From Chloroflexota bacterium (GTDB lineage Bacteria > Chloroflexota > Dehalococcoidia > Tepidiformales > Tepidiformaceae), in contig JACRBT010000006.1 of the NCBI GenBank assembly GCA_016234445.1, positions 1 through 56,622 of the forward strand: a stretch of 56,622 bases of DNA, read 5' to 3'. Positions 7,954-14,972 of this stretch are shown here, piece by piece. Numbering within the stretch: position 1 is the stretch's first letter; each line of letters begins with the position of its first letter. Position numbers and translations under genes: made by a program. Below the pieces are notes generated by a model. It was not told the origin of the DNA. It saw only the letters and a list, made by a program, of their open reading frames with translations, and ran no database searches.

Positions 7954-8295
7954 ATGATCGAGACGACGGTTGGCCCCTTCCACTTTCGCCTCCAGAGTTC
8001 GCTGACCCTGGCGCCGCCCCCGTTCACGGCCTGGCCGTTGCTGCTGGACGAATCCGGGCAGAGTGTCGGCGCGACGATGGACGGCCGCGACACATTCCTC
8101 ATCGTCGACCATCGTTCCAACCTCGAACGGCGGGCAGCTCACATCGAGTTCTGGACGACGGGAGAGGACGGCGAGGGTTCGCTGCGCGGGATGTTCGTGC
8201 TGAGCGACCCCGTGATCGACGTCTGCCGGCCCTGCGACGGTTGGAGTCTCGGCGAGATCGCCGACCTGCTCAGCTCGGTCCCGGCCGGGATGTAG
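7954..8295 (+). CDS. Small protein of unknown function
   Basis: A 113-residue soluble protein with alternating strands and turns (TFLIVDHRSNLERRAAHIEFW, GMFVLSDPVIDVCRPCDGW). It has one CxxC pair (CRPC) near the C-terminus but no second pair that would make a zinc ribbon. No family recognised. The start is supported by the -10-like element 6 nt upstream and by lack of any ribosome-binding site. It converges on the metallo-beta-lactamase-fold gene with 5 bp between them. Confidence 0.6.
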   Translation: MIETTVGPFHFRLQSSLTLAPPPFTAWPLLLDESGQSVGATMDGRDTFLIVDHRSNLERRAAHIEFWTTGEDGEGSLRGMFVLSDPVIDVCRPCDGWSLGEIADLLSSVPAGM

Positions 8296-8300
8296 CCGGC

Positions 8301-8936
8301 TCAGGCGCGTGGCTGGAGAAACATCACCGTCAGGTCGGCCGGGAGTTGGCTCTTCGTCACCCGGAGCATGGGCTGGGGCTCGGCGCGGATGCCCGTCTCC
8401 TTGATGAAGCGCTCCAGCGGGTCCAGCTCGGCCGTTTCCACGTCTGTCCGGTAGTTCATGGGGATGGCGATGTGGGGGTCGATCGTCGTCATGGCGACGG
8501 CCGCCGCCGGGGCCGCGAGGGAGTTGCCGCCGCCCACGGGGATCAGGAGGATGTCCACGTCCGAGAGCTCTTCGAGAAGGGCGGCGCCGGCGATTGCCGT
8601 GGGCAGGCCCAGGTGGCCGACGCGGATGCCGTCGAGTTCGCAGATGAAGCAGACGTTGCGCGCGCCGTCGGCCCGGGGGTTCGCCACGCCGGTGATGAGG
8701 ATGCCGCCGACTTCGAATTCGCCCGGCGCGTCGAGGACGAAGGCGGGCTCGCCCGAGTTCCTGGTCACCGCGCGGGTATAGGAATAGCCCTGCTCCGTCC
8801 GCGAAGAGACGGTGACCACGTCCGCCGTCTGCTTCCCCAGCTTGTACCCGCTGTCGGGCGGGCAGGGGTCGGTGATGACGGTGCCTTCCCGGCCCTTGAT
8901 CCGGAAACAGTTGCGACCGAGCCAGGTGATTTCCAT
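8301..8936 (-). CDS. Metallo-beta-lactamase-fold protein lacking metal ligands (pseudoenzyme)
   Basis: A 211-residue protein of the UlaG-like MBL-fold hydrolase group, recognised from ITWLGRNCFRIKGREGTVITDP near the start, the central LVLDAPGEFEVGGI-like region, LLIPVGGGNSLAA, and the C-terminal AIPMNYRTD. In active relatives the first metal motif is HxHxDH after a TVSH strand, the next is HLGD and the last IPMHY. Here these read TVSSRTEQGY, GHLGLP and IPMNY, so essentially all zinc ligands are replaced. The fold is well supported; hydrolase activity is not expected. Start ATG 8936 has TAGGAT 6 nt upstream. Confidence 0.8.
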   Translation of the reverse strand: MEITWLGRNCFRIKGREGTVITDPCPPDSGYKLGKQTADVVTVSSRTEQGYSYTRAVTRNSGEPAFVLDAPGEFEVGGILITGVANPRADGARNVCFICELDGIRVGHLGLPTAIAGAALLEELSDVDILLIPVGGGNSLAAPAAAVAMTTIDPHIAIPMNYRTDVETAELDPLERFIKETGIRAEPQPMLRVTKSQLPADLTVMFLQPRA

Positions 8937-8942
8937 GGCTTC

Positions 8943-8948
8943 ATCCTA
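8943..8948 (-). promoter_or_regulatory. -10 element of a leaderless start
   Basis: TAGGAT (minus strand) ends 6 nt before ATG 8936; no ribosome-binding site is present. Confidence 0.5.
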
Positions 8949-9000
8949 CCATCGGCAGGCGAACAACCAACCCGAAATGCTGACTCGCTGATCGATTGCC

Positions 9001-10161
9001 TCAGCGATGGAGGAGGAGGCTGACGTTGGTCCCGCCCAGCCCCAGGCTCGTGACGAGGACGCAGTCGAGCTTTTCGTCGCGCGCGGCCGTCACGTAGGCG
9101 AGTTCGAGGTCTTCCTCCCGGGTTTCGAAACCGGCGCAGGGAAACACCTGCTGGCGGCGCATCGCTTCCAGGGCGAGGGCGACCGAGAGCGGGCCGCTCG
9201 CCGCGAGGGTGTGGCCCAGCGCCCCCGCCACCGAGGACACCGCGGCGTAGTAAGCGTGGCGCCCGAAGGTGCGTTTCATCCCGTAGCCGTCCGCGAAGTC
9301 GACCGCCGGGCGGCCGTCGGCGCAGGAGACGAGGAAGTCGACCTGGTTCTGCATGTAGCCCGCATCGGCGAGCGCGGCTTGCATCGCCCGCCCGGCCTCG
9401 GGTGCGCCGCTGGTTTCGAGCGGTTCGGCCGAGGGGTCGAAGATCTGGCCGAACCCGGCGATCTTCGCGAGCGCCGGGGCGCCCCGCTGGCGGGCGTGAT
9501 CCTCGTCTTCGACAACGACATAGGCGGCGCCTTCACCCGCGACGAAGCCGTTGTGCGATCGGTCGAAGGGGCGGGCTGGCTGGCGGCCCGCGAACCCCTG
9601 GGCGCGGAGGTGTTCGAGCAGCGGCCGCTGGATGGCCTGCGCGCCACCGGCGATCACGGCGTCGGCTTCGTTGCCGGCCACCATCCGGGCCGCGGCCACG
9701 ATCGCCGCCATGCCGCTTGCTTCCGCGCCCGCCACCGCGGCGACAGGGCCGCGGACGCCAAGGGTGCGCCCGACCAGTTGCCCGAAGCCGACGAACTGGG
9801 TGGCCTGGCCGGGCGCCCGGTAGGGGAGGCCGTCGGCGACAGCGAAGCGCCGGGCATCGCCCGAGCCACCGCCGAGCCCGGCCGACTCAACCGCCTGCAG
9901 GGCCGCGTCGAGGGCGATCAGCGAGCCGCGGTCGAGGAAGTGGCCGAGGTTGCGGGGGATTTCCGGGTGGGCCCGGTAAGAGTCCGGGATTGCCGCGGCG
10001 AAAACGGTGGCAGCGTCTTCGTCCGGGCTCCACTGGGCGCCGGCGGGGTCTCCCGCGGCGAGCGCATCCCACGCCTTCGCCATCCCGGAGCCACAGCGGG
10101 TGACGATGCCCACGCCGGTGATCACCGGCCGGCGGACTGGGGGAGTGCCTGGCGCCGTCAG
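9001..10161 (-). CDS. Ketosynthase-fold protein lacking the catalytic Cys (KAS/CLF-like)
   Basis: About 386 residues with the FabF-type two-lobed thiolase fold: RRPVITGVGIVTRCG at the N-terminus, RPFDRSHNGFVAGEGAAYVVVED, and LGLGGTNVSLLL at the C-terminus. The nucleophile elbow, normally ACASG, reads AEASG (Cys to Glu). The first catalytic His segment (HGTGT) reads ADGRP, and the SxKxxxGH segment keeps GH but has lost the Lys. This resembles non-condensing chain-length-factor subunits rather than active ketosynthases. Start: the conserved RRPVITG lies before the only usable GTG (10125), so translation may begin at CTG 10161, directly after the upstream stop codon and behind GAGGAA. Confidence 0.82.
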   Translation of the reverse strand: MTAPGTPPVRRPVITGVGIVTRCGSGMAKAWDALAAGDPAGAQWSPDEDAATVFAAAIPDSYRAHPEIPRNLGHFLDRGSLIALDAALQAVESAGLGGGSGDARRFAVADGLPYRAPGQATQFVGFGQLVGRTLGVRGPVAAVAGAEASGMAAIVAAARMVAGNEADAVIAGGAQAIQRPLLEHLRAQGFAGRQPARPFDRSHNGFVAGEGAAYVVVEDEDHARQRGAPALAKIAGFGQIFDPSAEPLETSGAPEAGRAMQAALADAGYMQNQVDFLVSCADGRPAVDFADGYGMKRTFGRHAYYAAVSSVAGALGHTLAASGPLSVALALEAMRRQQVFPCAGFETREEDLELAYVTAARDEKLDCVLVTSLGLGGTNVSLLLHR

Positions 10162-10272
10162 TTAGTCGAGTTCCTCATCGAGGAATTCGTCGTCGTCCTT
10201 CTTGCGCCGCCAGAACATGACCGCGCCCCCGAGGGCGGCCAGGACGGCAAACATGCCAAGGAATTTCTTCAT
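10162..10272 (-). CDS. 36-residue single-TM protein with charged tail
   Basis: MKKFLGMFAVLAALGGAVMF forms one membrane segment, followed by WRRKKDDDEFLDEELD, a basic stop-transfer patch and an acidic tail. A GGAGGTCCTCTCCCG sequence precedes the ATG. The next gene begins at or just after its stop codon, so it is likely co-translated with the ketosynthase-fold protein. Such mini-proteins are common in Actinobacteria and Chloroflexota, without an assigned role. Confidence 0.75.
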   Translation of the reverse strand: MKKFLGMFAVLAALGGAVMFWRRKKDDDEFLDEELD

Positions 10273-10379
10273 CGGGAGAGGACCTCCGCGGGGTCGGCTT
10301 GAACAGTGCCCCGTTGCGGGAAAAGCCAGCCGCCGCAATTCAGCATAGTGCACGCCCGGGGCTGGGGCATCCTTCGCCG

Positions 10380-11216
10380 TCAAACGATGAGGCTGCCGGC
10401 CACCGCTTTCCCGTCCTCTACGTCGCCCAGGAAGTCGAGCACTGCCTTTGTGAAGGGGCCGGGGCGGATGGCCGGGACGCCGTGGCCCGTGCGTTCGAAG
10501 ACGACGACGCGCGCGCCCGGGAGCTCCGCCGCCATCACCTCGCGCGCCGAGATAACCGGGTCCTCGCTGCCCCAGCAGAGGAGGACCGGCATCGCCAGGC
10601 GCTCGCGGAGCAGCGGCGCCAGGTCGGGCCGCGAACGGCGCGCGGATTCGGCGCCGAGGAAGCCGTCGCGGTGGAGGGCACGGTAGCGGCGGCGGATGCC
10701 CTCGGCGAGGAAGGGGTCCTTCACCGCGGCCGCTGCCTGTTTCCCGAGCGCCGCCGGTCCCTTCGTCCTGACGACTTCCGCCATCGCGCTGATGCGGCGC
10801 TCGCGCTCGCGGAAGGCTTCGGCATAGGCCGGGTGGTCGTAGGCGGGAGAGGAATCGCTGATGACCAGGGCGGCGACGCGTTCCGGCCAGGTGGTGGCGA
10901 ACTGGAGCGCCACCATCCCGCCGAAGCTGCAGCCGATCAGCGCGCAGACGTCGGCGCCCACGTCGTCGAGCAAGGCCCGGAGGTCCTCGGCGTAGGTCTC
11001 CATCGAATACGCGGCTGGGTCTTCCGGCGAGGCGCTGCGCCCGTGCCCGCGCAGGTCCGGGACGATGACGCGGTAGTCCTCCGCGAACGCCTCCACGTGG
11101 GGCAGCCACATCCGCTGGTCGCTGGTGAACCCGTGGAGGAGCACCACGGCAGGCGCCTCGGGGCTGCCCCACGTCTCGTAGAAAAGGGTCACACCGTCGC
11201 GGTCGAATTCGGGCAC
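10380..11216 (-). CDS. Alpha/beta hydrolase
   Basis: A 278-residue hydrolase of the alpha/beta fold with a complete catalytic set: oxyanion HGF after VVLLHGFTSDQRMW, nucleophile elbow GCSFGG, acid in WGSEDPVIS and His in RTGHGVP. Overall it resembles 3-oxoadipate enol-lactonase-like and other small-ester hydrolases; the substrate is unknown. GTG 11216 is chosen because TACACT lies 6 nt upstream on the minus strand; the longer frame from ATG 11300 would overlap the divergent FAH-family gene. Confidence 0.85.
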   Translation of the reverse strand: MPEFDRDGVTLFYETWGSPEAPAVVLLHGFTSDQRMWLPHVEAFAEDYRVIVPDLRGHGRSASPEDPAAYSMETYAEDLRALLDDVGADVCALIGCSFGGMVALQFATTWPERVAALVISDSSPAYDHPAYAEAFRERERRISAMAEVVRTKGPAALGKQAAAAVKDPFLAEGIRRRYRALHRDGFLGAESARRSRPDLAPLLRERLAMPVLLCWGSEDPVISAREVMAAELPGARVVVFERTGHGVPAIRPGPFTKAVLDFLGDVEDGKAVAGSLIV

Positions 11217-11222
11217 GGGCGG

Positions 11223-11228
11223 AGTGTA
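11223..11228 (-). promoter_or_regulatory. -10 element of a leaderless GTG start
   Basis: TACACT (minus strand) ends 6 nt before GTG 11216. Confidence 0.5.
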
Positions 11229-11298
11229 CGTCCGGGCGGGCAGCAGGGGCCACCGGAGCCATGGTATCGTCCGGGTCGACGACAACCGGGAGGGACGC

Positions 11299-11931
11299 AT
11301 GCAGGGGTACTACCGGCTGCGCGGGCGGCGCGACGCAACGGCCGTGCCGCGCGTCTTCGGGGCGGTCGCGAACTACGGCACCCCGCTTTCCGACGAGCCC
11401 ATCATCTTCCTGAAGCCGGCAAGTTCCATCGTCCAGGATGGCGGCGTGATTCGCGTCCCGTCCGGGGAGCAGGCGCTCTTCGAAGGAGAGGTCGTGGTCG
11501 CGCTCGGCCGGGGCGGGCGCGACGTGCCGGCCGCCGAGGCGATGGCGCTTGTCGCCGGGTATGGCGCCGGGCTCGACATGACCCTCGCCCGGTTCCGCAA
11601 GAACCGCGAGCAGGGGCTGCCCTGGGCGATGGCGAAGGGCTTCGACACATCGACCTGCCTCTCCGAGTTCGTCCCGGCGGCTGGCGTGCCTCGGCCGGAA
11701 GCGCTTGTGGTCGAACTGGAAGTGAACGGCGAGCAGCGGCAGCGAGGATGCGTGGCGGACCTGATCACGCCGATCCCCGGCCTGATCGCCTGGATCTCTC
11801 GGTTCATCACCCTCGAGCCCGGCGACCTCATCTTCACCGGCACGCCCGCGGGGGCGGACGCCGTGGCCCCGGGCGACAGGTTGAGGGTGCGGCTCCCCGG
11901 CCTCGTCGAGGCGTCGTTCGCGGTAGCCTGA
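11299..11931 (+). CDS. Fumarylacetoacetate hydrolase family protein
   Basis: A 210-residue FAH-fold protein, the size of the short YcgM/FAHD1-type members that act on acylpyruvates, oxaloacetate or related 2-oxo acids. Visible family elements are FGAVANYG, IIFLKPASS, the metal-site strand ALFEGEVVVALGR (two acidic ligands), GYGAGLDMTLARF (Asp ligand), and the C-terminal LEPGDLIFTGTPAG. ATG 11299 has GGGAGG 4 nt upstream; the frame extends upstream but without a better start. It converges on the CoxG-like gene. Confidence 0.87.
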   Translation: MQGYYRLRGRRDATAVPRVFGAVANYGTPLSDEPIIFLKPASSIVQDGGVIRVPSGEQALFEGEVVVALGRGGRDVPAAEAMALVAGYGAGLDMTLARFRKNREQGLPWAMAKGFDTSTCLSEFVPAAGVPRPEALVVELEVNGEQRQRGCVADLITPIPGLIAWISRFITLEPGDLIFTGTPAGADAVAPGDRLRVRLPGLVEASFAVA

Positions 11932-11940
11932 CAGGCCGGG

Positions 11941-12387
11941 TTATCGCTGCCGGAGCGCGACCTGCCGTTCCATCGCCTTCATGAACTGGCCGATCATCAG
12001 CTTCGCCGTGCCGCCGAGGACGCGCGGGCCGAGCCGGGCGATCGGCCCCTGGGCCTTGAGTTCGCCGCTGTAGGTCACGCGGGTGCCGCCGGCGTCGTCG
12101 GTCAGGGTCATGAGGGAGTCGCCCTGGAGGGTCCCGGGAAGGCCGCTCCCGGAGACGAGCAACCGGTAGGAGTCCGGCGGCTTTCGGTCGGCAACCTGGA
12201 CGCTGCCTGAGTACGTCCCCCGCATCGCCGTGATGCCGACGGCCATGGTCACGCGATAGGTGTCAGGCCCGGCCGGGTCCAGCCGCTCGCAGCCGGGCAT
12301 GGCGGCCTGGAGCGCCTTCGGGTCGAGGAACGCTTCCCAGACCACGCCGCGGGGGGCGTCGAAGTGGTAGTCGCCGGTAATCTCCAG
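11941..12387 (-). CDS. coxG: CoxG-like SRPBCC protein, probable CTG start
   Basis: A 148-residue START/SRPBCC-fold protein of the carbon monoxide dehydrogenase subunit G group: EITGDYHFDAP, VVWEAFLDPKALQAAMPGCE, YSGSVQVADRKPPDSYRLLV and GGTRVTYSGELKAQGPIARLG. These proteins bind hydrophobic ligands and in cox operons take part in membrane anchoring of the dehydrogenase; no CO dehydrogenase genes are nearby, so its role here is open. The conserved N-terminus lies upstream of the only GTG (12345), no ATG, GTG or TTG is available, and AGAGGAG sits 7 nt before CTG 12387, so CTG initiation is the best reading. It lies 42 bp downstream of the Crp-type gene. Confidence 0.85.
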   Translation of the reverse strand: MEITGDYHFDAPRGVVWEAFLDPKALQAAMPGCERLDPAGPDTYRVTMAVGITAMRGTYSGSVQVADRKPPDSYRLLVSGSGLPGTLQGDSLMTLTDDAGGTRVTYSGELKAQGPIARLGPRVLGGTAKLMIGQFMKAMERQVALRQR

Positions 12388-12429
12388 GGTCCCGCTCCTC
12401 TGTCTGCGCTGGCCGGCCGCGGCCGCGAT

Positions 12430-13119
12430 CTAGGCGAACCGCTGCAGCGCCTCCACGTCATCCACGTAGACGGCGCCGCGGCCGAGCCTGATCCAGCCTT
12501 CGCGGGCGAACCCGTTGAGCTGCTTGTTCACGCTTTCGCGGCTGACGCCGAGCATCATCGCGAGTTCCGCCTGGGTGATGATGATGCGGCCACCGGGGCC
12601 GGCGGCGGTGGCGGCCAGCACCCGCAGTTGCTTGGCGAGGCGATGCGGCAGATCCAGGAAGATCATGTCGGCGAGCTGTTCGTCCGTCCGGCGGAGGCGG
12701 AGGCTGAGCGTTTCGAGGAGCGCCAGCGCCGCCGTCGGCCGCTGGGAGATCCAGCGGACGAAGGCGTCGCGCGTCACGATGAGGGTGCGCGTGGGGAGCG
12801 CGGCGAGGACGCTCGCGGATCGCGGCCGCCCGTCGAGCAGGGAGAAGTCGCCGAAGAAGTCGCCTTGCCCCATGACGGCAACCGTCGCTTCCTCCCCGGT
12901 GGGGGAACCGACGGTGATCCGCACCTGGCCTTCGACGACAACGTGGAGCGAGTCGCCGGGGTCGCCCTCGCGGATGATCACGGTCCCGGCGGGGAAGGCT
13001 CGCAGCCGGGCGGTGGCGGCGAGGGCGCGGACGTCCTCGGCCGGGAGGCGTGCCAGGAGCGGCACTTCGCGGATGAAACGCTCTTTCTGAGCCTCGGTTC
13101 CCTGCGCAGCCACGGCCAC
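12430..13119 (-). CDS. Crp/Fnr family transcriptional regulator
   Basis: A 229-residue regulator. The N-terminal cyclic-nucleotide-binding fold spans about residues 20-130 (VIIREGDPGDSLHVVVEGQV; FFGDFSLLDGRPRSASVLA, the phosphate-binding cassette). A long dimerisation helix follows (ALALLETLSLRLRRTDEQL), then a winged helix with recognition helix GVSRESVNKQLNGF. The Arg-Glu pair is placed as in E. coli CRP, which reads TGTGA half-sites. GTG 13119 follows GGAGGAGAC. A perfect TGTGA-N6-TCACA site lies 26 bp upstream, suggesting autoregulation. The CoxG-like gene is probably in the same operon. Confidence 0.92.
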   Translation of the reverse strand: MAVAAQGTEAQKERFIREVPLLARLPAEDVRALAATARLRAFPAGTVIIREGDPGDSLHVVVEGQVRITVGSPTGEEATVAVMGQGDFFGDFSLLDGRPRSASVLAALPTRTLIVTRDAFVRWISQRPTAALALLETLSLRLRRTDEQLADMIFLDLPHRLAKQLRVLAATAAGPGGRIIITQAELAMMLGVSRESVNKQLNGFAREGWIRLGRGAVYVDDVEALQRFA

Positions 13120-13144
13120 GTCTCCTCCCGCGGACGGCCCCGTG

Positions 13145-13160
13145 TGTGACCTGTTTCACA
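13145..13160. promoter_or_regulatory. CRP-type operator TGTGA-N6-TCACA
   Basis: TGTGA (13145-13149), six bases, TCACA (13156-13160): a perfect 5-bp inverted repeat identical to the E. coli CRP consensus core. It sits between the Crp-type gene (minus) and the structured region to its right (plus). Confidence 0.75.
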
Positions 13161-13162
13161 GA

Positions 13163-13331
13163 CCGGGGGACCGTCCCCGGGTGATCCTACACGGCAAGTG
13201 GTGGAGCGTGCAGCGCTCGCCAGCGACCGGAGCCCAGGACTGCTGCAGCCCCCGTGGCGGCGCACGCCGCCTGGCAGTCGAACAAAGCCCGGCCAGTGAG
13301 TGGCGGCCCCGGTTCCCCTCCCGGGGCCGCC
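13163..13331 (+). ncRNA. Candidate structured RNA ending in a strong hairpin
   Basis: No protein gene fits this stretch, but it is unusually rich in hairpins: CCGGGG/CCCCGG (13163-13180), GAGCG/CGCTC (13204-13218), a two-tier stem GACTGC/GCAGTC (13238-13243 with 13274-13279) enclosing GGCGGC-GCAC-GCCGCC, and an 11-bp stem GGCGGCCCCGG/CCGGGGCCGCC (13302-13331) followed by CTTCTTTCC, which resembles a terminator on the plus strand. Nothing on the plus strand upstream needs terminating, which is why a small RNA is suspected. I see no match to 6S, SRP or tmRNA cores. Confidence 0.35.
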
Positions 13332-13428
13332 CTTCTTTCCCCCCACCGAACCACACCCGCTTTTCATGCCCCCCGCAGCCGGTTAGGATTCGCGCATCTT
13401 GCCGAGTGCAGCCGTGAAGGAGGACCCC

Positions 13429-13533
13429 ATGGGAGACAAGAGCCCCAAGAACAACGCCAAAGGCCAGAAGCAGAAGTCGCAGGCAAAGTCCGGCGCGGGT
13501 TCCGCGGCAGCGGCCAAACCCGCCCGGAAATAG
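13429..13533 (+). CDS. 34-residue basic protein beginning MGDKSPK
   Basis: The ATG at 13429 has an excellent ribosome-binding site (GAAGGAGG, 5 nt spacing). The product, MGDKSPKNNAKGQKQKSQ followed by an Ala/Lys/Ser-rich tail, belongs to a widespread but uncharacterised class of tiny Lys/Gln-rich proteins with the invariant start MGDKSPK. It is likely disordered and may bind nucleic acid, which is inference only. A promoter with TTTTCA (13361-13366), 16 bp, TAGGAT (13383-13388) fits, and a hairpin follows the gene. Confidence 0.8.
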   Translation: MGDKSPKNNAKGQKQKSQAKSGAGSAAAAKPARK

Positions 13534-13553
13534 CCCGGGGCACAGAGCCTTCG

Positions 13554-13584
13554 GAAGAGACCGGTGCGATCCGCCGGTCTCTTC
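13554..13584 (+). terminator. Hairpin terminator after the MGDKSPK gene
   Basis: GAAGAGACCGG and CCGGTCTCTTC form an 11-bp stem with a 9-nt loop, 20 bp after the stop codon. There is no long T run, so termination may be weak or factor-assisted. Confidence 0.55.
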
Positions 13585-13602
13585 TGCCGTGGGGAGAGAT
13601 CC

Positions 13603-14367
13603 GTGTACCGCGAACTCGGCCCGGGTGACCACCGCCGCATCCTCGGCATCGAAGCCGCCGACGTCCCCGACGTCCTCCTCCTCGTCGGGATCTTCGCGGT
13701 CCAGCCCGGGGGGGAGCGATTTGCCGCCTACCTCGACGAAGCCACGCCCATGCCCCACTACCCCGCCTGGCTGGGCAGGTATCGCGGCGCCCGTGTCGGC
13801 CTCGCCTCCTGCTTCGGCGGCCCCATGGCGGCCATGCACGCCCACACCTGGTGCGGCGCCGGCGTCCCGGCCGTCGTCCAGCTCGGCTGGTTCGGGGCAC
13901 TCCAGGCCGGGATGGCCCTCGGCGACGTCGTCGTCCCCCGCCATGCCGAGCGACAGGACGGCGTCAGCGACTGGTACCTGCCGAAGGGGATCCTCGCCGA
14001 CGCCTCGGCCGACCTCGCGGGCGCGATAACGTCGCGGCTGCGGGAGCGCGGGATCGCCGTCTCCGAGCACGCCATCTACAGCACGCCCGCGCTCCTCGCC
14101 GAATCGCGGGAAGTGATCACCGACTGGAGCCGCCACGGCTGGCAGGGCGTCGACATGGAGACGGCCGCTACCTTTGCCGTGGCCAAGGCTCTCGGCGCCC
14201 GCCGCGCCGCCGCCCTCATCCGGCTCGACGACCTCGTCGCCGAAGAAGACAGCCTCGCCGAGCGGATGCCGCGGGAGCGCCGCGACTTCCTCCGGGCGCG
14301 CGAACGGGAAGTCATGCTCGCCGCCCTCGACGCAGTCCTCGACGGGGACACGGCCAGCCAGGGATGA
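13603..14367 (+). CDS. Nucleoside phosphorylase family protein
   Basis: A 254-residue member of the PNP/UDP phosphorylase family 1 fold: RYRGARVGLASCFGGPMAAMH (phosphate and nucleoside site), GVPAVVQLGWFGAL, GDVVVPRHAERQDG and the ribose-binding GVDMETAATFAVAKALG, which corresponds to the usual G-V-E-M-E. It should cleave nucleosides, or a related compound, with phosphate; the base specificity cannot be read. GTG 13603 follows GGGGAGAG; an in-frame upstream start would overlap the preceding hairpin. The stop overlaps the methyltransferase ATG (ATGA). Confidence 0.8.
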   Translation: MYRELGPGDHRRILGIEAADVPDVLLLVGIFAVQPGGERFAAYLDEATPMPHYPAWLGRYRGARVGLASCFGGPMAAMHAHTWCGAGVPAVVQLGWFGALQAGMALGDVVVPRHAERQDGVSDWYLPKGILADASADLAGAITSRLRERGIAVSEHAIYSTPALLAESREVITDWSRHGWQGVDMETAATFAVAKALGARRAAALIRLDDLVAEEDSLAERMPRERRDFLRAREREVMLAALDAVLDGDTASQG

Positions 14368-14960
14368 GCGCGCCACCGGAGGCCGGCTGGCTCTCCCGCC
14401 ATCTGCCGGCGCTCCGGGCGGCGGGCACGAGCGTCCTCGACCTTGGCTGTGGGCCTGGCCGCGATTGCGCCTTCCTTTCGGCCGAGGGCTTCCGGGTGAC
14501 CGGCTGCGACCGCTACGCCGCCGCGCTCGCCCGGGCCCGGATCGCCGCCCCGGCGGCCGCCTACCTCCGGCTCGACATCGCGCGGCCGTTGCCGTTCCGG
14601 TCCGGGACCTTCGACGCCGCCATCGCCTCGCTCTCGCTCCATTACCTGCCGTGGGTGGAGACGCTGGCGGCAGTCGCCGAAGTCCGACGCGTCCTTCGCC
14701 CCGGCGGGCTCTTCCTCTTTCGCGTGAACGCTTCCGACGACGTTAACTTCGGCGCGGGGCGCGGCGAGGAGGTGGAGCCGGGCCTCTTCCGGGTCGATGG
14801 CGAGCCCGGACGCTGGAGCCCGGTGAAGCGCTTCTTCGACGCCGCCATGGTGCACGCGATGGCCGCCGGCGCCTTCGAAATCGAACGGCTCGAACACCGC
14901 GCGATCGACCGGGAAGGCGTGACAAAGCGGATCTGGGAGTGCCTCGCGCGGCGCGACTGA
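14364..14960 (+). CDS. Class I SAM-dependent methyltransferase
   Basis: A 198-residue Rossmann-fold methyltransferase of the Methyltransf_11 type. SAM motif I is VLDLGCGPGRDC, the acidic loop is VTGCDRYAA, and the post-I motif is DAAIASLSLHYLPW followed by EVRRVLRPGGLFLFRVN. The substrate is unknown. The ATG overlaps the stop of the nucleoside phosphorylase gene, so the pair is translationally coupled; a joint role in nucleoside or small-molecule metabolism is inference. Confidence 0.88.
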   Translation: MSAPPEAGWLSRHLPALRAAGTSVLDLGCGPGRDCAFLSAEGFRVTGCDRYAAALARARIAAPAAAYLRLDIARPLPFRSGTFDAAIASLSLHYLPWVETLAAVAEVRRVLRPGGLFLFRVNASDDVNFGAGRGEEVEPGLFRVDGEPGRWSPVKRFFDAAMVHAMAAGAFEIERLEHRAIDREGVTKRIWECLARRD

Positions 14961-14972
14961 CGGCGCCGGGGG

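Noticed and set aside
11941-13119. CO dehydrogenase locus
   Set aside because: Only a CoxG-like protein is present; no large, medium or small CO dehydrogenase subunit genes occur in the window.
12364-13149. 261-codon plus-strand frame antisense to the Crp-type gene
   Set aside because: It is the shadow of the regulator, whose domains and operator are clear on the minus strand.
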